A stretch of 64,000 bases of DNA, from positions 9,814 through 73,813 of the forward strand of contig QKWP01000834.1 of the NCBI GenBank assembly GCA_003550325.1, written 5' to 3'. Source of the DNA: Gigaspora rosea (Eukaryota; Glomeromycota; Glomeromycetes; Diversisporales; Gigasporaceae). Every line of letters starts with the position of its first letter. Position 1 is the stretch's first letter. The position numbers and the translations under genes were made by a program. Of the stretch, positions 46,502-57,918 are shown in pieces. The notes under the pieces were generated by a model. The model did not search any database and was not told the DNA's origin. It saw only the letters and a program-made list of their open reading frames with translations.

Positions 46502-47263
46502 TTATTTCATTAATTGTTCATATTGTGATAGTGATGATTTTTCAATATCTGTTACATATATTTCTAGTGAGTTGTATAGTTTATTGAGACCATATTTCTG
46601 AAATAAAGCATAAGTACTTGTTGCTTGAATATCTAAACGACTTGCTTTATTTTTTCTAAATTTTGTTACAAGTAATTGCTTCATTTTTGGTACTTGATCC
46701 TGATTTTCATCGAAAAGTTTTCCTAGATAGTATACAGCTCCGAGTCTAGAAATTCTTTTTGATTTACTTTTGCCTAAATGATCAATAGTCTTTATAATTT
46801 GACTAAATATAGTCATTTCATCATTGCCAGAAAAAGGTGAAATAAATACATTTATCTTCTTCAAAATTATAACTTAAATCTCTTGTTATCTTGGCAATTT
46901 CAGAATTTTCTTCATTAGAATAAACCAAGTTTATTTCTTCATTACAGATCATATTATTATTTTATTAGAGTGTGTTATAATTATATTTTCTTCATTGGTT
47001 ATAATATCATTGTTATAGTCAGTCATAATATTTTCAATTTGTTCTTTATAATTTGAATAAGTTGGATCAGGTAGAGCTTTTATGTTTTCATTAGTAATAG
47101 AGTAAATAAATTCATCTTCAGGAGAGGTAATGAAGAAGGTTTGTAAAACTTCCTCAAGATTATTTTCATTATCATCAATATTTTCAACAATTTTTTCAAA
47201 ATTGGTATAGGTTGAATTAGATAAATTTTTTGTGATTTCATTATCAAAAATATCTAACATCAA
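46502..47263 (-). pseudogene. Accessory ORF downstream of integrase, unknown function
   Basis: Minus-strand coding-like sequence continues after integrase. 47,263-46,949 is acidic (MMLDIFDNEITKNLSNSTYT..) with an internal near-repeat (STYTNFEKIVENI / PTYSNYKEQIENI). After frame changes near 46,865-46,950, 46,864-46,502 reads MKKINVFISPFSGNDEMTIF .. DHLGKSKSKRISRLGAVYYL .. KYGLNKLYNSLEIYVTDIEK and stops. The second part is mixed-charge, helical-looking and well formed. No domain was recognised. Simple Ty3/Gypsy elements end at integrase, so this is an additional gene or a captured host fragment. An envelope-like role is not supported, since there is no signal peptide or membrane segment. Confidence 0.5.
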
Positions 47264-47540
47264 TTCTTCTTCATGTGGAACTGTAATTAGGCTTTGTAAA
47301 ATTCTTCAATATTATTTTCAGTTTTCTCTTCATTATTGTTAGTGAAAATAATATTTCTTTTTATAATTTTGATTTCTAAATTATTGAATGATTTTTGTTT
47401 CCATTTATATAAAAATTGATAAAATCCTGTAATAGCTTTAGTAGAAAAGTTTGTTAAACTTAAATCTTTTAGTATATAGGGGTTTATAGTAAATAATATA
47501 TAAAATAAAAAGAATATAAAAAAAAATTTTTTTTATATAT

Positions 47541-48640
47541 TCAACTACTTGTATTAAGTAATGGTGTAATAATAATTTGAGGTACAGGGAGATCTTTAAT
47601 TTTTTTGTCATGGTATAATTTTAAACAATCACCATGAATAGGATCTCTTACCTTTTTGCCATCAAGTGTCTGTAGTTTGTAAACACCAAATTCTAGTATA
47701 TCATATATTACATAAGGACCCATGAATTGTTCTTCTAATTTAGCAGAAAATATATTTTTAAGAAAGATTTGGCAACCAATACTTTGGCCCAATTTTTAAT
47801 TTATTCTGTTTGATATTTTTGTCATGATTTTGTTTTTGAATTTGGTGTGATTCTTGCAAGGCTTCACTTTGTTGCTTTAATAAAATATCCTCAAGTTCAA
47901 AGGATCTTTTTAATAGTGCTTCTTGGAATGATATATTTTCATCATAGTAGGATTCAACAATAGTTTCTATTGGTAGCTTTGCTTCACGTCCATATATAAG
48001 AGAAAAGGATGTAAATTTTGTAGTTCCATGCTTTATAGTTCTATAAACTAATAATACAGAAGAAAGGATTTCATCCCATTCTTTGTATTTGTAACTAGTA
48101 ATTTTTGCAATAGCTTCACCAATAGTTCAGTTAAATTGTTCAATCATGCCATTAGTTTGTGGTCGATAGGCAAATGATTTATGATGTTTGATTTGAAAAT
48201 TTTTGCATAACTCCTTTATTACTTCATTCATAAAATTAGATCCTTGATCGGAAAGTAAAATTGTAGAAGTTCCATGTCGACAAATAATATCTTCATGAAT
48301 AAATTTGGCTACAGTTGTAGCTTTTATATCTGCTGCAGCTTGTGCTTCAGGCCATTTAGTTAAATAGTTCATAGCAACAATAATATATCTGTTGCCTTGT
48401 TTAGTAGGAGGTAATGGTCCTTTAATATCAATTCCAACTCGGTGAAAAGGATATTTTACTTCTAAGGGTTGAAGTGTTTGGCGTTTAATTTCATGTCCTC
48501 TACGTTGGCAAATATCGCAAGTTTGAATATATTTTTTAATATCTTTATACATTGTAGGCCAGAAATATCTTTCTTTTATTTTGTTATAAGTAGTTGTAAT
48601 TCCTAAATATACCCCTTGTTCATTATGTAAAATATAAAGG
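47541..48640 (-). pseudogene. Integrase (H2C2 zinc region, DDE core, C-terminal domain)
   Basis: Enzyme that inserts the cDNA into the host chromosome. The minus strand shows IQTCDICQRRG (end of the HHCC zinc region), the DDE core with GIDIKGPLP (first Asp), LLSDQGSNF (second Asp) and the E in RPQTNGMIEQFN (third), and a C-terminal part KLEEQFMGPYVIYDILEFGV .. IHGDCLKLYHD typical of Gypsy integrases. A TAA follows EQFN at 48,127, and further frame changes occur near 47,790. The catalytic triad is present, but the protein is broken. Confidence 0.88.
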
Positions 48641-48839
48641 ATGAAATGTTTTTGGTTATATTTGATTACTCTATATGGCTGGTTATGATTTCTTCTATAT
48701 AATTTATTATTTTGTATAAAATAGTTTTTTGCTTCTTTCTGTATACAAGATTTTTCTGTTATAGTAGTGTCCTTGTCAAATTGAAGAGAAGAGAGGTATT
48801 GATAAAATTAATTATATAATTGATTATCCATTATCCTTT

Positions 48840-49230
48840 AAATATTCAGGTAGGCGAGATAAAAAATCAGCATTTTTGTTTCGGCTACTAGCTTGATATT
48901 TAATATCATACTGGTATTCTTGTAGAGTTAGCCTCCATCGAGTTATCCGTTTATTATCATTAATAGTTGTAGAATTCAATAACTATTGTAGAGCTTTGTG
49001 ATCAGTAATAAGAGTAAATCTCGTTCCATAAATATAATGTCTATAATATTTTACTGCCCAAAAATAACTGCTAAACATTCCAATTCAACAGTGCTATAGT
49101 TTGTTTTAGCAGGAGTTAAAGTTCGACTAGTATAAGCAATGGCATGCTCTTTACCATCTTTAATTTGGAAGAGGACTGCACCTAGTCCTTGATAAGAAGC
49201 ATCAGTAAATAATACAAAAGGTTTAGAGTA
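48840..49230 (-). pseudogene. RNase H domain
   Basis: The minus-strand sequence YSKPFVLFTDASYQGLGAVL .. HAIAYTSRTLTPAKTNYST .. ELECLAVIFG .. TLITDHKALQ .. TRWRLTLQEYQYDIKYQ .. NADFLSRLPEYL matches the RNase H of Ty3/Gypsy pol, with the D of TDAS, the E of ELECLA and the D of TDHKAL. A frame change occurs after FGQ (about 49,050) and one stop follows KALQ. The upstream end is separated from RT by two inserted elements (49,239-50,825). Across them the frame (ILQYPD / YSKPF) would be continuous. Confidence 0.85.
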
Positions 49231-49238
49231 ATCAGGAT

Positions 49239-49379
49239 TAGAGCTGCAAACATTTAGAAGGTCCAAGGTAGTACTGTACGTCACTCTTCACATCATATAT
49301 AATTTATATATAATCATATTAAACGTCACATCAAACGTCATAGTATATGTTCATTGATATTCTAATGTTTGCAGCTCTA
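49239..49379. mobile_element. 141-bp hAT-like MITE, TIR TAGAGCTGCAAACATT, 8-bp TSD
   Basis: TIRs TAGAGCTGCAAACATTTAGA and TAGAGCTGCAAACATTAGAA are flanked by the perfect 8-mer ATCAGGAT (49,231-49,238, 49,380-49,387). Inner repeats: ACGTCA. It sits directly beside the next element, sharing one copy of the TSD. Confidence 0.92.
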
Positions 49380-49387
49380 ATCAGGAT

Positions 49388-50825
49388 TAATGTTGTTAGT
49401 CGAAATACTTAATTTAGTCAACTATTTAGGCAATTAGTGTCTAAATATATTTCGACATGGCATTATTTTTTTTTCAAAATGTCAAAAGTCTAAATTTGCC
49501 TAAATGTCTAAATAGTTGACTAAATAAATACTATGTAACTAAATATAATACTATATGACTAAATGTCTAAATTAAAATAAACAATAAAACTATTATATAT
49601 GTATATATGTATATAGCATTAGTATATAATCGTTGTATATTATCTATTTACAAGTCTAAAATTTTAATAAATGTTTTATGCTTTTAAAATATGGTGTTTA
49701 TTATTAAATCACATATTATAAAAATATTAAGCCCATATTTTGTACTTAGCCATTTCTAATGACTGTATTTGTTGTTAATACGCATTATTTAATTTAAACT
49801 TTAAACTGATAGTTTATACTTACCGGTAACCATTTTATAATGTCTAAGTTATGTTTGTTATTAATAATACATATTATTATTTATATAATTTGTCTTAAAG
49901 TGCAAATCTGTTGTAAATATAAAGATTCTATTTAATTATAGCGTTTTGCAAAAAAGTGTGACCCTGTGATTTACACAATAATGATAGCGAAAAATTTTAA
50001 TTCCCTATTGATCATTATTTTCATTAAAAACATCTATGTTTTATCTGAAAAATCTTTAAAATTCTTCAAGAATTGAAAAATGAGCTGATTTCTTATGATT
50101 TAAATAACACTATGATCTGCAGAGGTCACACACTTTTGCAAAGCGCAATAAGCTCTGGTATGGCTTTAAAACAACCAGAAAACTTTGTATATTGCTTCAT
50201 ATTATTTGTAAAACCTAATAACTTACAGTATTAAATAATAAAAAATAGAATCTAATCAGACCACTTAATACAAGAAATAACTATAAATTGATTCTAAAAC
50301 GATTTTGAGGATTTGATCATCGATTTTGATTTTTAGAATCGATTCGCATCCCTACTTTGTGATATTTATATACAGTTTCGCAGCTGCAATGGTTGTGCAG
50401 GGAACTGAAACAGAAGATGCAGGATGATGCCCCAATTCTCTTTAGCTATATGGGCGTATGTTAGACATCTTTCTTATGTTTGTGTTTTCATATAGTTTAG
50501 GACCTTGGAGTTTAGAAAATATTAGAACCGTGAGGTCAGTAGTTTATGCGTGAGTTGATTGGTATAGGTTCAAATAATTAGTCCTAGACTAGAGGTATTG
50601 ATGTTAAAGTATGAACACTAGAGCTTGTTTGGATAGCCTATTACTATATGTTTTTTCATATATATTTCTTAATTTAGACATTTCGACATTATCTAGACAT
50701 TTCGACATTATTTAGACATTTAGGCATAATTTAGGATTTCGATAATATTTAGACATTTCGGCAGTCTAAATATCAGATGTCGAAATATTTCTACAAGTAT
50801 AAAACAATTTCGGCTAACAACATTA
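49388..50825. mobile_element. 1.44-kb hAT-like element, TIR TAATGTTGTTAGTCGAAAT
   Basis: TIRs TAATGTTGTTAGTCGAAAT and TAATGTTGTTAGCCGAAAT are flanked by ATCAGGAT (49,380-49,387, 50,826-50,833), the same 8-mer used by the neighbouring MITE. Subterminal TTTAGACATTTCGACAT repeats occur at both ends. An inner inverted pair (GCGTTTTGCAAAA / GCGCTTTGCAAAA, about 49,941-50,149) suggests a further nested element. No transposase ORF. Confidence 0.88.
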
Positions 50826-50833
50826 ATCAGGAT

Positions 50834-51800
50834 ATTGCAAAATTGGTGATTGGGTTAAACACTGCTTAAGCCAAGTAAATACTTCATCCTGGGGTTTTCC
50901 TCAGATAAAAAGTTCATCCTTTTTTAATAATTTCAATAAAGGTTCTGCTTTTTTAGAAAAGGCTTTTATAAAACGTCTATAATATGAAACTAAACCTAGA
51001 AAAGCTCATAGTTGTGTAAGATCTCTAGGAGGTGAAAGGTTATCAAGTTTGTTGACTTTTTGTGAATCAGGTTTAATACCTTCTATTCCAACTATATGCC
51101 CAAGGAATTGTATTTCATTAGTACAAAAATGACATTTTTCTAGATTTATACGTAGGTTAGCTCTTTTAATAAGATTAAAAATCTCTTGTATATCTAATAA
51201 ATGTTGTTTAAAAGATTCTGAATAAATATTAACATCATCAATATATACTATAGCTTTTTTCCAAAGAACAGGTTGTAGAACAATATCCATAAGTCTTTGA
51301 AAAGTTGAAGAAGCATTGCAAAGTCCAAATGGCATAACATTAAATTCATAAAGACCAAACTTGGTAATAAAGGCTATCTTTTCTTTGTCTTCTTCCTTGA
51401 CTTCTACTTGTCAATATCCAGAAGTCAGATTAAGAGAAGTAAACCATTTAGCCTTTTCAAGATTATCTAATATTTCATCAATTCTTGGTAAAGGATAGGT
51501 GTCCTTTTTTGTAATATTATTTAACTTTCTAAAATTTACACAAAATCTTAGTTTGCCATTTTTCTTTTTCACTAAAACAACTGGAGAGCTCCAAGGACTT
51601 TCTGACTTTCAGATTATACCATCCTTTTCTATAACTTCAATTTCTTTTTGTATATGATCTTGTTCCATAGGAGAGGCCCTATATGCCCTTTGTTTAATAG
51701 GTTAAGAATCACTTGTATTTATACTATGATATACTGTATTTGTTTTTCTAAGTTCTGAAAACTTTGTTGCAAAAATATTACTATTTTCTAATAGTAATTA
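50834..51800 (-). pseudogene. Reverse transcriptase domain
   Basis: Copies the element RNA into DNA. Minus-strand blocks: IEVIEKDGII .. SPWSSPVVLVKKKNGKLRFC, FRKLNNITKKDTYPLPRIDE, KEKIAFITKFGLYEFNVMPF, GLCNASSTFQRLMD, the catalytic box IVYIDDVNIYS (near 51,240), LRINLEKCHFC, EIQFLGHIVG and LGLVSYYRRFIKAFSKKAEP, ending ILQYPD at the insertion. The YxDD box is intact (YIDD). In-frame stops at the II.KSES, GY.QVE and TQL.AFLG positions break the frame. Confidence 0.9.
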
Positions 51801-51802
51801 GG

Positions 51803-52033
51803 TTATATTTTGCTATTGGTGTTTATCAAGATTATATTCAATAAAAGTAGATTTATCTTCAGAAATAGGAATAGGTATTTTCTGGTTCTCCTTTTTAAAT
51901 CTTTAATTTCATTTATTTCTGGTTGAATTAATTTAAATATCTTATCTGGTGAAGGATTCAATAGATTATTTATATTTTCTATTTTTACATTAGCAATTAA
52001 ATATTTATCAAGTTGTGAAAAAGTGTCTCCCAC
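51803..52033 (-). pseudogene. Protease-RT linker region
   Basis: Minus-strand frame GDTFSQLDKYLIANVKIENI .. FKLIQPEINEIKDLKR, between protease and RT. Gypsy polyproteins carry such a poorly conserved linker. The last third (LFLFLKINLLLLNIILI) is probably out of frame. No motif. Confidence 0.5.
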
Positions 52034-52103
52034 TTGAATAGTAGTATATACTGGCTCAATTGGATCTTTATTTTCTTCTTCTAATTCTAACTCTAACTCT
52101 TGA

Positions 52104-52520
52104 TTAGAGTATATATTTTTTAAATCTAATAGGATATGTTATATTTGGGTTTTCAAAATGCTGTTTGCAAGAAATTGGAATATATTCAATTTGATCTGCT
52201 ACTCCAATACTCATATATTCACCATAATAATCAATTGTAGCTTGGACTTTATCCAAATATTCATTACCAAGAACAACATTATATTCCTTTGATTCAGTTA
52301 CTAACATATCCATATATATTAGTTTAGTACCAAGTAGAACAGGAACATGTTTAACTCTACCTAGAGAAGTAGATTTTTGACCAGTAATATCAATTACTTG
52401 AACATTACTTGGTTCATCAATATCTGATATGGTGATTGACTTTATCCAAAAATTATTTAGCAATAACACATCCTTTAGAACCAGTATCAACTAAAATATT
52501 AATTTTAGCTCCTAAAACCT
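52104..52520 (-). pseudogene. Aspartic protease domain (DTGS)
   Basis: Minus-strand NILVDTGSKGCVIAK at about 52,456-52,500 gives the D-T-G-S active-site motif of retropepsins. The downstream frame VQVIDITGQKSTSLGRVKHV .. YNVVLGNEYLDKVQATIDYY continues the fold (GNEYL corresponds to the usual GxDxL region). A stop after CVIAK and a frame change separate the two parts. Confidence 0.8.
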
Positions 52521-52789
52521 CACTAGTAGTAAATAAAGCATTTTTTACTTGATTATTTTGAATATTATTGTCTATGTCTAAGTTGATTTTTTCACTTGAG
52601 TTTAGTCCAAGTATTTCTATTGTTTCTTGATAGTTTGTCCAAGGATTATGAAATTGTTCTTCAAAAATATTATTATTAATTTTATTATTATCTTCTTTAT
52701 TAATAATTTCTCAATTCTATCTAACAAAAATAGCTGAAAATTTTCTATTTCATTAAATGAGGGGTTTGTATTTTTGGTATGCTCACCCT

Positions 52790-55148
52790 TAGGAGATACC
52801 TCTTTTAGTTTAAATATCGTTGGTCATTGTTATTACTATTATTATTGTTATTATTGTTGTTATTGTTATTGTTGTTGTTGGGTAGAGGATTGTTGTTATT
52901 ATTTTGGTTTTGGTTGTTATTATATTGACGGTTACGGTTATTATTGCGATTGTTGTTACGATTATTATTCCAATTTCCTCGATTGTTACTGTTATTATTT
53001 TGCCTCCAATTTTAATTTAATTGACAATTGTGAGCTCCATGTCCAGTTTGTTGGCATACTGTACAATAGGGTGTAATACAATTAATAGCAATATGACCAG
53101 ATTGGTGACATCTATAACAATAATTATTTGATTAACGAGATTGTCTATTATTATAATTGTTTTTATAACGTAAATTATATTGTTGTAATTGTGGTTGTGA
53201 AGCGAATTGTTGTGATTGGGATTGTTGAGACAATTGTTGGAGTTGAGGTTGTGATTGCAGTTTTGGTTGTTGTTGTTGACTTAAATTCCTTTGTGAATAT
53301 TGATTAGCAATCTGATTTGAATAAGCTAATATTCTCTTACCTACCGGTTTGTTAACAATTTCATTAAGTCGAGTAAGCTCTGTATAGTTTCCCAAATATT
53401 GGGTTGAAGAGAATCAGGTAATAAAGAGTATCCTGATAATGCTCCTCCTTTGGAATAGACCACTTCAACTCCTTTAGCCTTCTGTACTGCTTCAGTTAAA
53501 GAAGTAGGCATTGCTGATTGTACTGGAATTTGAAATTCAGATCTTAGCCTGCCAATAAATTGTCTCATTTTATCTGCATCAGGATATATACTTTGTGGAT
53601 CTACTTTTCTCCATAACTCTTCTAGAGCAGCATTGTAAGTGTCAACTGTTTCACCTAGTTTTTGTTTACGGCTTCTAAGTTCATAATGCTATTGAGAAAC
53701 TCTAAATGGACTTCTAAATTGTTTTTCAAATCTATGTCGAAAAGAATTTTGAGGAGCTGTATGAAGGTCCCAATATACAAATTCTTGTTGGTATTGGTTA
53801 AACTATGTTAAAGCAGTTGAGCGAAGATAGTTGGGTACCAAAGCCAATCGTCTATTTTCAATTATTTTGTTTGCAATACAGGCTCGTTGAAAAGCTTCAA
53901 ACCATTCTACAAGGTCTTGATTACTACCATTAAAAAAAGGGAAATCAACAATTTTACTTTCTTTAGGTTCATGTCTATTTCCATTTCTAATTGCTTGTTG
54001 TAATCCTCTCAAGAAAGCATGAGCTATTTGATTTGGATTAGTATTGTTGTCAAGATCTATACCAAAGAAATTATTATTTGGATCATAGTTATTTCTATTA
54101 TTATTATTTCCAAGAGGATTTGGATTGCCTTTATTGTTGTTATTATTTCTATTATGGTTTAATCTATCATCATCTCTACTACTATCTGGTGTATTATTAC
54201 ATACTCTCCTTTCACTTGCAGCCTGATTAGATCTATCATGAATATAGAATTGAGAAGTATCATTATTGTTTTTATTATTTCCAAAAAGCCTATTCCAGTA
54301 TCCTCTTTCTCTTTGATTTGGTTGTTGGTTACTATTAGAAACTGCTGTTGAACTATAATTATTATTGTTATTGGGAAGATGAAGTGTAGTATATTGACGA
54401 TTGTTCCAGGGGTTATTATTTCTTTGAGCACTATCATTTTCATTTATGAAAATTTGTTCCCAAATATCATTAGAATTCATCCTTAAATTATTATCTATTG
54501 CAATATAGTTATTAGAGATATTTCTTGTATCTGGGTTGGACTTACTTTTTCTTTCTTGGAATTTGTGGTTTTTAATTATTTGTTCTATTTGATTATTTTG
54601 TTGTTCAAGTATAGTTGGACCATAATTTATTTTAATAGCAGTTGTAGTAGTAGATGAGCTAGTATCACTTAGAATAATTGAAGAACCAAGAGCAGTTATT
54701 TGTAATAAATTAATTTGAGAAGAATTAGGAGTATTAATATGAGAAGATTCAGAACTTAAGGTTCAAAAGCCGTAGGTTGTTTCAAATTGAATTTCAATTT
54801 TTTCAGAAATTTCTTCAAATTCTTTAGTTGGAGTATAGTTAATATATCTAATACTTTGAAGTAATTCTCGTAGTATTGGTTTTCTATTATAATAACCAGT
54901 AGTAACTACAAATTTGTCAAAGCTTTCTATAGTAATTTGGGTAGAAGTAGTAGCATTATAGGTATATTGAACCACCACCAAAAATTTTTAAACTCTTCTG
55001 ATAGTTCTGATTGTTGATAAAGTACTGGATGACAACTATCACAGCTAGTATCAGGTTGGTTTGAATATTTTTCTTGAGTAAGATATAAATTCGATTGATG
55101 CAAAAAGTCATGAGCTAATATTCTTTGTTTATAAGCAGAAATATTCAT
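52790..55148 (-). pseudogene. gag with two CCHC zinc knuckles
   Basis: Structural protein of the element. An ATG at 55,148 opens MNISAYKQRILAHDFLHQSN. After a frame change the region TQITIESFDKFVVTTGYYNR ends at 54,763. A long Asn/Gln-rich linker follows (54,480-54,100), then the capsid-like part VDFPFFNGSNQDLVEWFEAF .. LALVPNYLRSTA .. FRHRFEKQF .. GETVDTYNAALEELWRKVDP .. QFIGRLRSEFQIPVQSAMPT. Two zinc knuckles follow, CYRCHQSGHIAINC (about 53,074-53,115) and CTVCQQTGHGAHNC (about 53,030-53,075), then an Asn-rich tail. In-frame stops and at least two frameshifts show decay. Confidence 0.85.
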
Positions 55149-56725
55149 AAAGGTTTAATCAAAATAAGTAGAGAAACCGTGAAGTTGACGATATTTATTA
55201 GATCGTTAATGCTGTCTGTAGAATTAATATTATTGTTCAATTCCTTTTCATAAAGCTTTAAATTTGCACACTGATAAGAGGTATCCCTTAATTTGTTATG
55301 CAGCCATATTTGTCTGCAAAAATTTTAAAATTTTAAATTTTTAAATAAAACCTTAAATATTAATTTTAGCTATATACTTTCTAAGTAAAAAATATAATAT
55401 TAGTTCTGTTTTATCAACTTTATTATAAAATTTTTTTAAAAATATTAAATAAACTTTGGTGTAATAAAAGTTTAAAGTTTTTGTTTTGGAACTTTTACTA
55501 TATTAGGTTTTCTTAAATTTTATATGGTCCCGTCTATAAAAAAAATTTTCACTTCTAATACAAGTCCTAATTTTTACAAGTAAATCATTTAAAGTCAAAT
55601 AATGAAAGTTGTCATCCTTTATATAAACTACAAAGTTGTATAAGAAACTATATTTTTAAAACCAATATTTAAAGAATTCGCCAAGATATTGTAAAATATT
55701 TTTTTGGTTAAAAAATTTCTTTAAAATTTAATATTTTCAGCTTATAAGCAACATAAACTTTTTGTCTTATAATATAAGTTTAAATAATTCAAAAATATAA
55801 TCCTTGTTCTTAAATATTATAATACCAAATTTTATTTAAATATCTTAAATAATTAAAAAACTAGATTAGAGATATATTTATAGTAATTATATAGGCAAAT
55901 TTGCCTGCGAACCTCTACAAAGTAAGGGATAGGTATGTCGAGATAAGGTTTTGTCTTGTGGTTTAACAATAGTTGAATATAGTACACCTTGAGGATTATC
56001 TGGTATTGGGAATTCCAAATACTCTATAGGTTGATGTGCTGATGGTTGAAATCCTTGATCAATTATATGTCCGTTGTCCTAAAGATCATCAAATGTAAGG
56101 TCTGATTTACCGTTGCCCAAGAAAAATTAGAAAATTTAGAGTAGGCAAATAGAATATTGGTTTGTTGAGAAGTTAAAGAATAACCAAACTGGAGTTGTTT
56201 AAAGCAGATGTTTAATGATTTTATTATATTCCTTGTTTGTATAAATATGGTCTAAGAATTTCCAGGCAAAATCAAAATATTCTTGTAAGAAAGGTTGTAT
56301 AAAGTGAATAAAATAAATATAAATTTATCTAAATTAAAGAATATAAGAAAAATTTAAAGAAATATTAATAGTAAATAAAAGAAACAAGCAAATAAATATA
56401 ACTAGAAGTTTAAATAAAGTATAAAAGAATTTAACTATTGTATATTATATAGTATATAATAGAGCTTTTATATAAAATAATTTTTCAAGTTCATGTAACA
56501 TTACACAAAAATATTAATCCTTTAAAAATCTAATTAATATGAATATTTTAAGCTTGCATAACAGTACAATAAATTTTGTGTAACCTAAAAGAGATTTCGT
56601 GTCACGTTAACAAGAAGGTAAAGAAAATTTTTAAAATAAAGTAATTTTGCTAGCTATATTTAAAAAAGTAAAAAAAAAATACAAAAGAAAAGAAAGAAAC
56701 AAGAAAAGTAAAGGTATAATATTAT
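55149..56725. other. Leader region of the Gypsy element
   Basis: AT-rich, between the 57-bp tandem repeats and gag (minus strand). No supported ORF and no other domain. A short coding-like stretch near 55,900-56,120 is not recognisable. Confidence 0.5.
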
Positions 56726-56729
56726 AAGG

Positions 56730-57052
56730 AAAATCACAGACACAAAAAGTTGTAGATTCTGTCAAGAAAATAAAAGATAAATTGGAAATCACATAAATAC
56801 AAAAAGTTGCATGTTCTGTCAAGAAAATTAAAGATAAATTGGGAATTACATAAACACAAAAAAATGCAGGTTCTGTCGAGAAAATAAAAAATAAATTGGA
56901 AGTCACATAAACACAAAAAGTTGCATGTCCTGTCAAGAAAATAAAAGATAAATTGGAAATCACATAAACACAAAAAGATGCAAGTCCTGTCAAGAAAATA
57001 AAAGATAAATTGGGAATCACATAAATACAAAAAGATGCAGGTCCTGTCATCG
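56730..57052 (-). repeat. 57-bp tandem repeat, ~5.5 units, next to the PBS
   Basis: Units of 57 bp (..CACAAAAAGNTGCANGTCCT GTCAAGAAAATAAAAGATAA..) repeat head to tail. Because 57 is divisible by 3, long frames with a 19-residue period appear on both strands and should not be taken as genes. Each unit carries GTCCTGTCA, the same bases as one half of the adjacent primer-binding site. Confidence 0.9.
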
Positions 57053-57058
57053 TCGCCA
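57041..57058 (-). other. Primer-binding site (tRNA-Ser-like)
   Basis: On the minus strand TGGCGACGATGACAGGAC stands 4 bases inside the 5' LTR. TGG pairs with the CCA end of a tRNA, and the complement ..GTCGCCA fits a tRNA-Ser acceptor end such as those of yeast. The tRNA identity is inference. Confidence 0.7.
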
Positions 57059-57062
57059 AAAC

Positions 57063-57810
57063 TGTAATATAGTAACTTTTAGGCAAGAGACTATATCACT
57101 TGACTTAACATGTAAGAGGTAAGAAATGTGTAAGTAATAAGAAAATTCAAAATAAAATTTAAAATGCAATTAAAAGATTAATAAAGATACAAAAAGAAAT
57201 ATTTAAGATAAAAGAGATTTAAGACAAATTAGAGAAAGAGCCTTTATTTGATGGATAAAGGGTCAAAAGATAACAAGACAATGGTTTTATACTCAAAGAA
57301 TAATAGTAGTTTATTAAATATAATGTTTTAAGTACAAGAATTATTTAGAAAAGAACAAAAGTAGAGAACTGAAAATATTTTGTCTTGGGGAAAAAGGCAG
57401 AGTTTTTATATCTGTAGAAACTTAGTATATTCACTATAACAAGTAATAATAATAAGATATAATAATGAGGTATTATAATGAGATATAATAACAAGATAGA
57501 ATAATGAGATATTATAATAAGATATTATAATAAGATATAATAACAAGATAGAATAATGAGATATAATAACAAGATATAATAATGAGATATAATAACAAAA
57601 TATAATAATAAGATATTATAATAAGTTATTATAGTAAGTTATTATAAGAAATTATAGTGAAAATAGCTCCTTTTTAAGAACGGAGAAAAGTTTTTCTAAT
57701 AAAATTAATACTACAGATTTGATTACTTAAATAAAAATTGTACTATTCTTAACTTAATACTTTTATAATATTTTCCTAATACTAATATTTAAAATTATAC
57801 TAATATAACA
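57063..57810 (-). repeat. 5' LTR of the 16-kb Gypsy element
   Basis: 748 bp, nearly identical to 41,711-42,439 apart from the internal GATATAATAA-type microsatellite (57,445-57,650). On the minus strand it starts TGTTATATTAG and ends ATATTACA. Confidence 0.92.
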
Positions 57811-57918
57811 ATGTTAATTTAAAAATAATTTATATATTTAAAAACTATATAACTGATTTTAGTATTAGTTAAATTTTTAGAAAAATTAATTAAATTTTTA
57901 AATTTTTTTTACATATAC

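Larger units (their letters stand above)
41711..57810 (-). mobile_element. Ty3/Gypsy LTR retrotransposon (16 kb, minus strand)
   Basis: Two LTRs in direct orientation (41,711-42,439 and 57,063-57,810), each starting TG and ending CA, are bounded by the 4-bp repeat ATGT (41,707-41,710, 57,811-57,814). On the minus strand the order is LTR, PBS, 57-bp tandem repeats, gag with two zinc knuckles, protease, RT, RNase H, integrase, an accessory ORF, PPT, LTR. The RT-RNase H-integrase order is that of Ty3/Gypsy. Stops and frameshifts make it non-functional as sequenced. A SINE, three MITE-type elements, a tRNA-like repeat and an N gap enlarge it. Confidence 0.92.

Noticed and set aside
52774..53076. 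Tyr/Cys-rich plus-strand frame
   Set aside because: It is the reverse complement of the Asn-rich tail and zinc knuckles of gag.
56730..57052. CRISPR-like array
   Set aside because: The 57-bp units are contiguous, without unique spacers, and the DNA is eukaryotic.
56631..57086. Long minus-strand frames with hydrophobic 19-residue repeats
   Set aside because: They are produced by the 57-bp tandem repeat, whose period is divisible by 3, in the leader of the Gypsy element.
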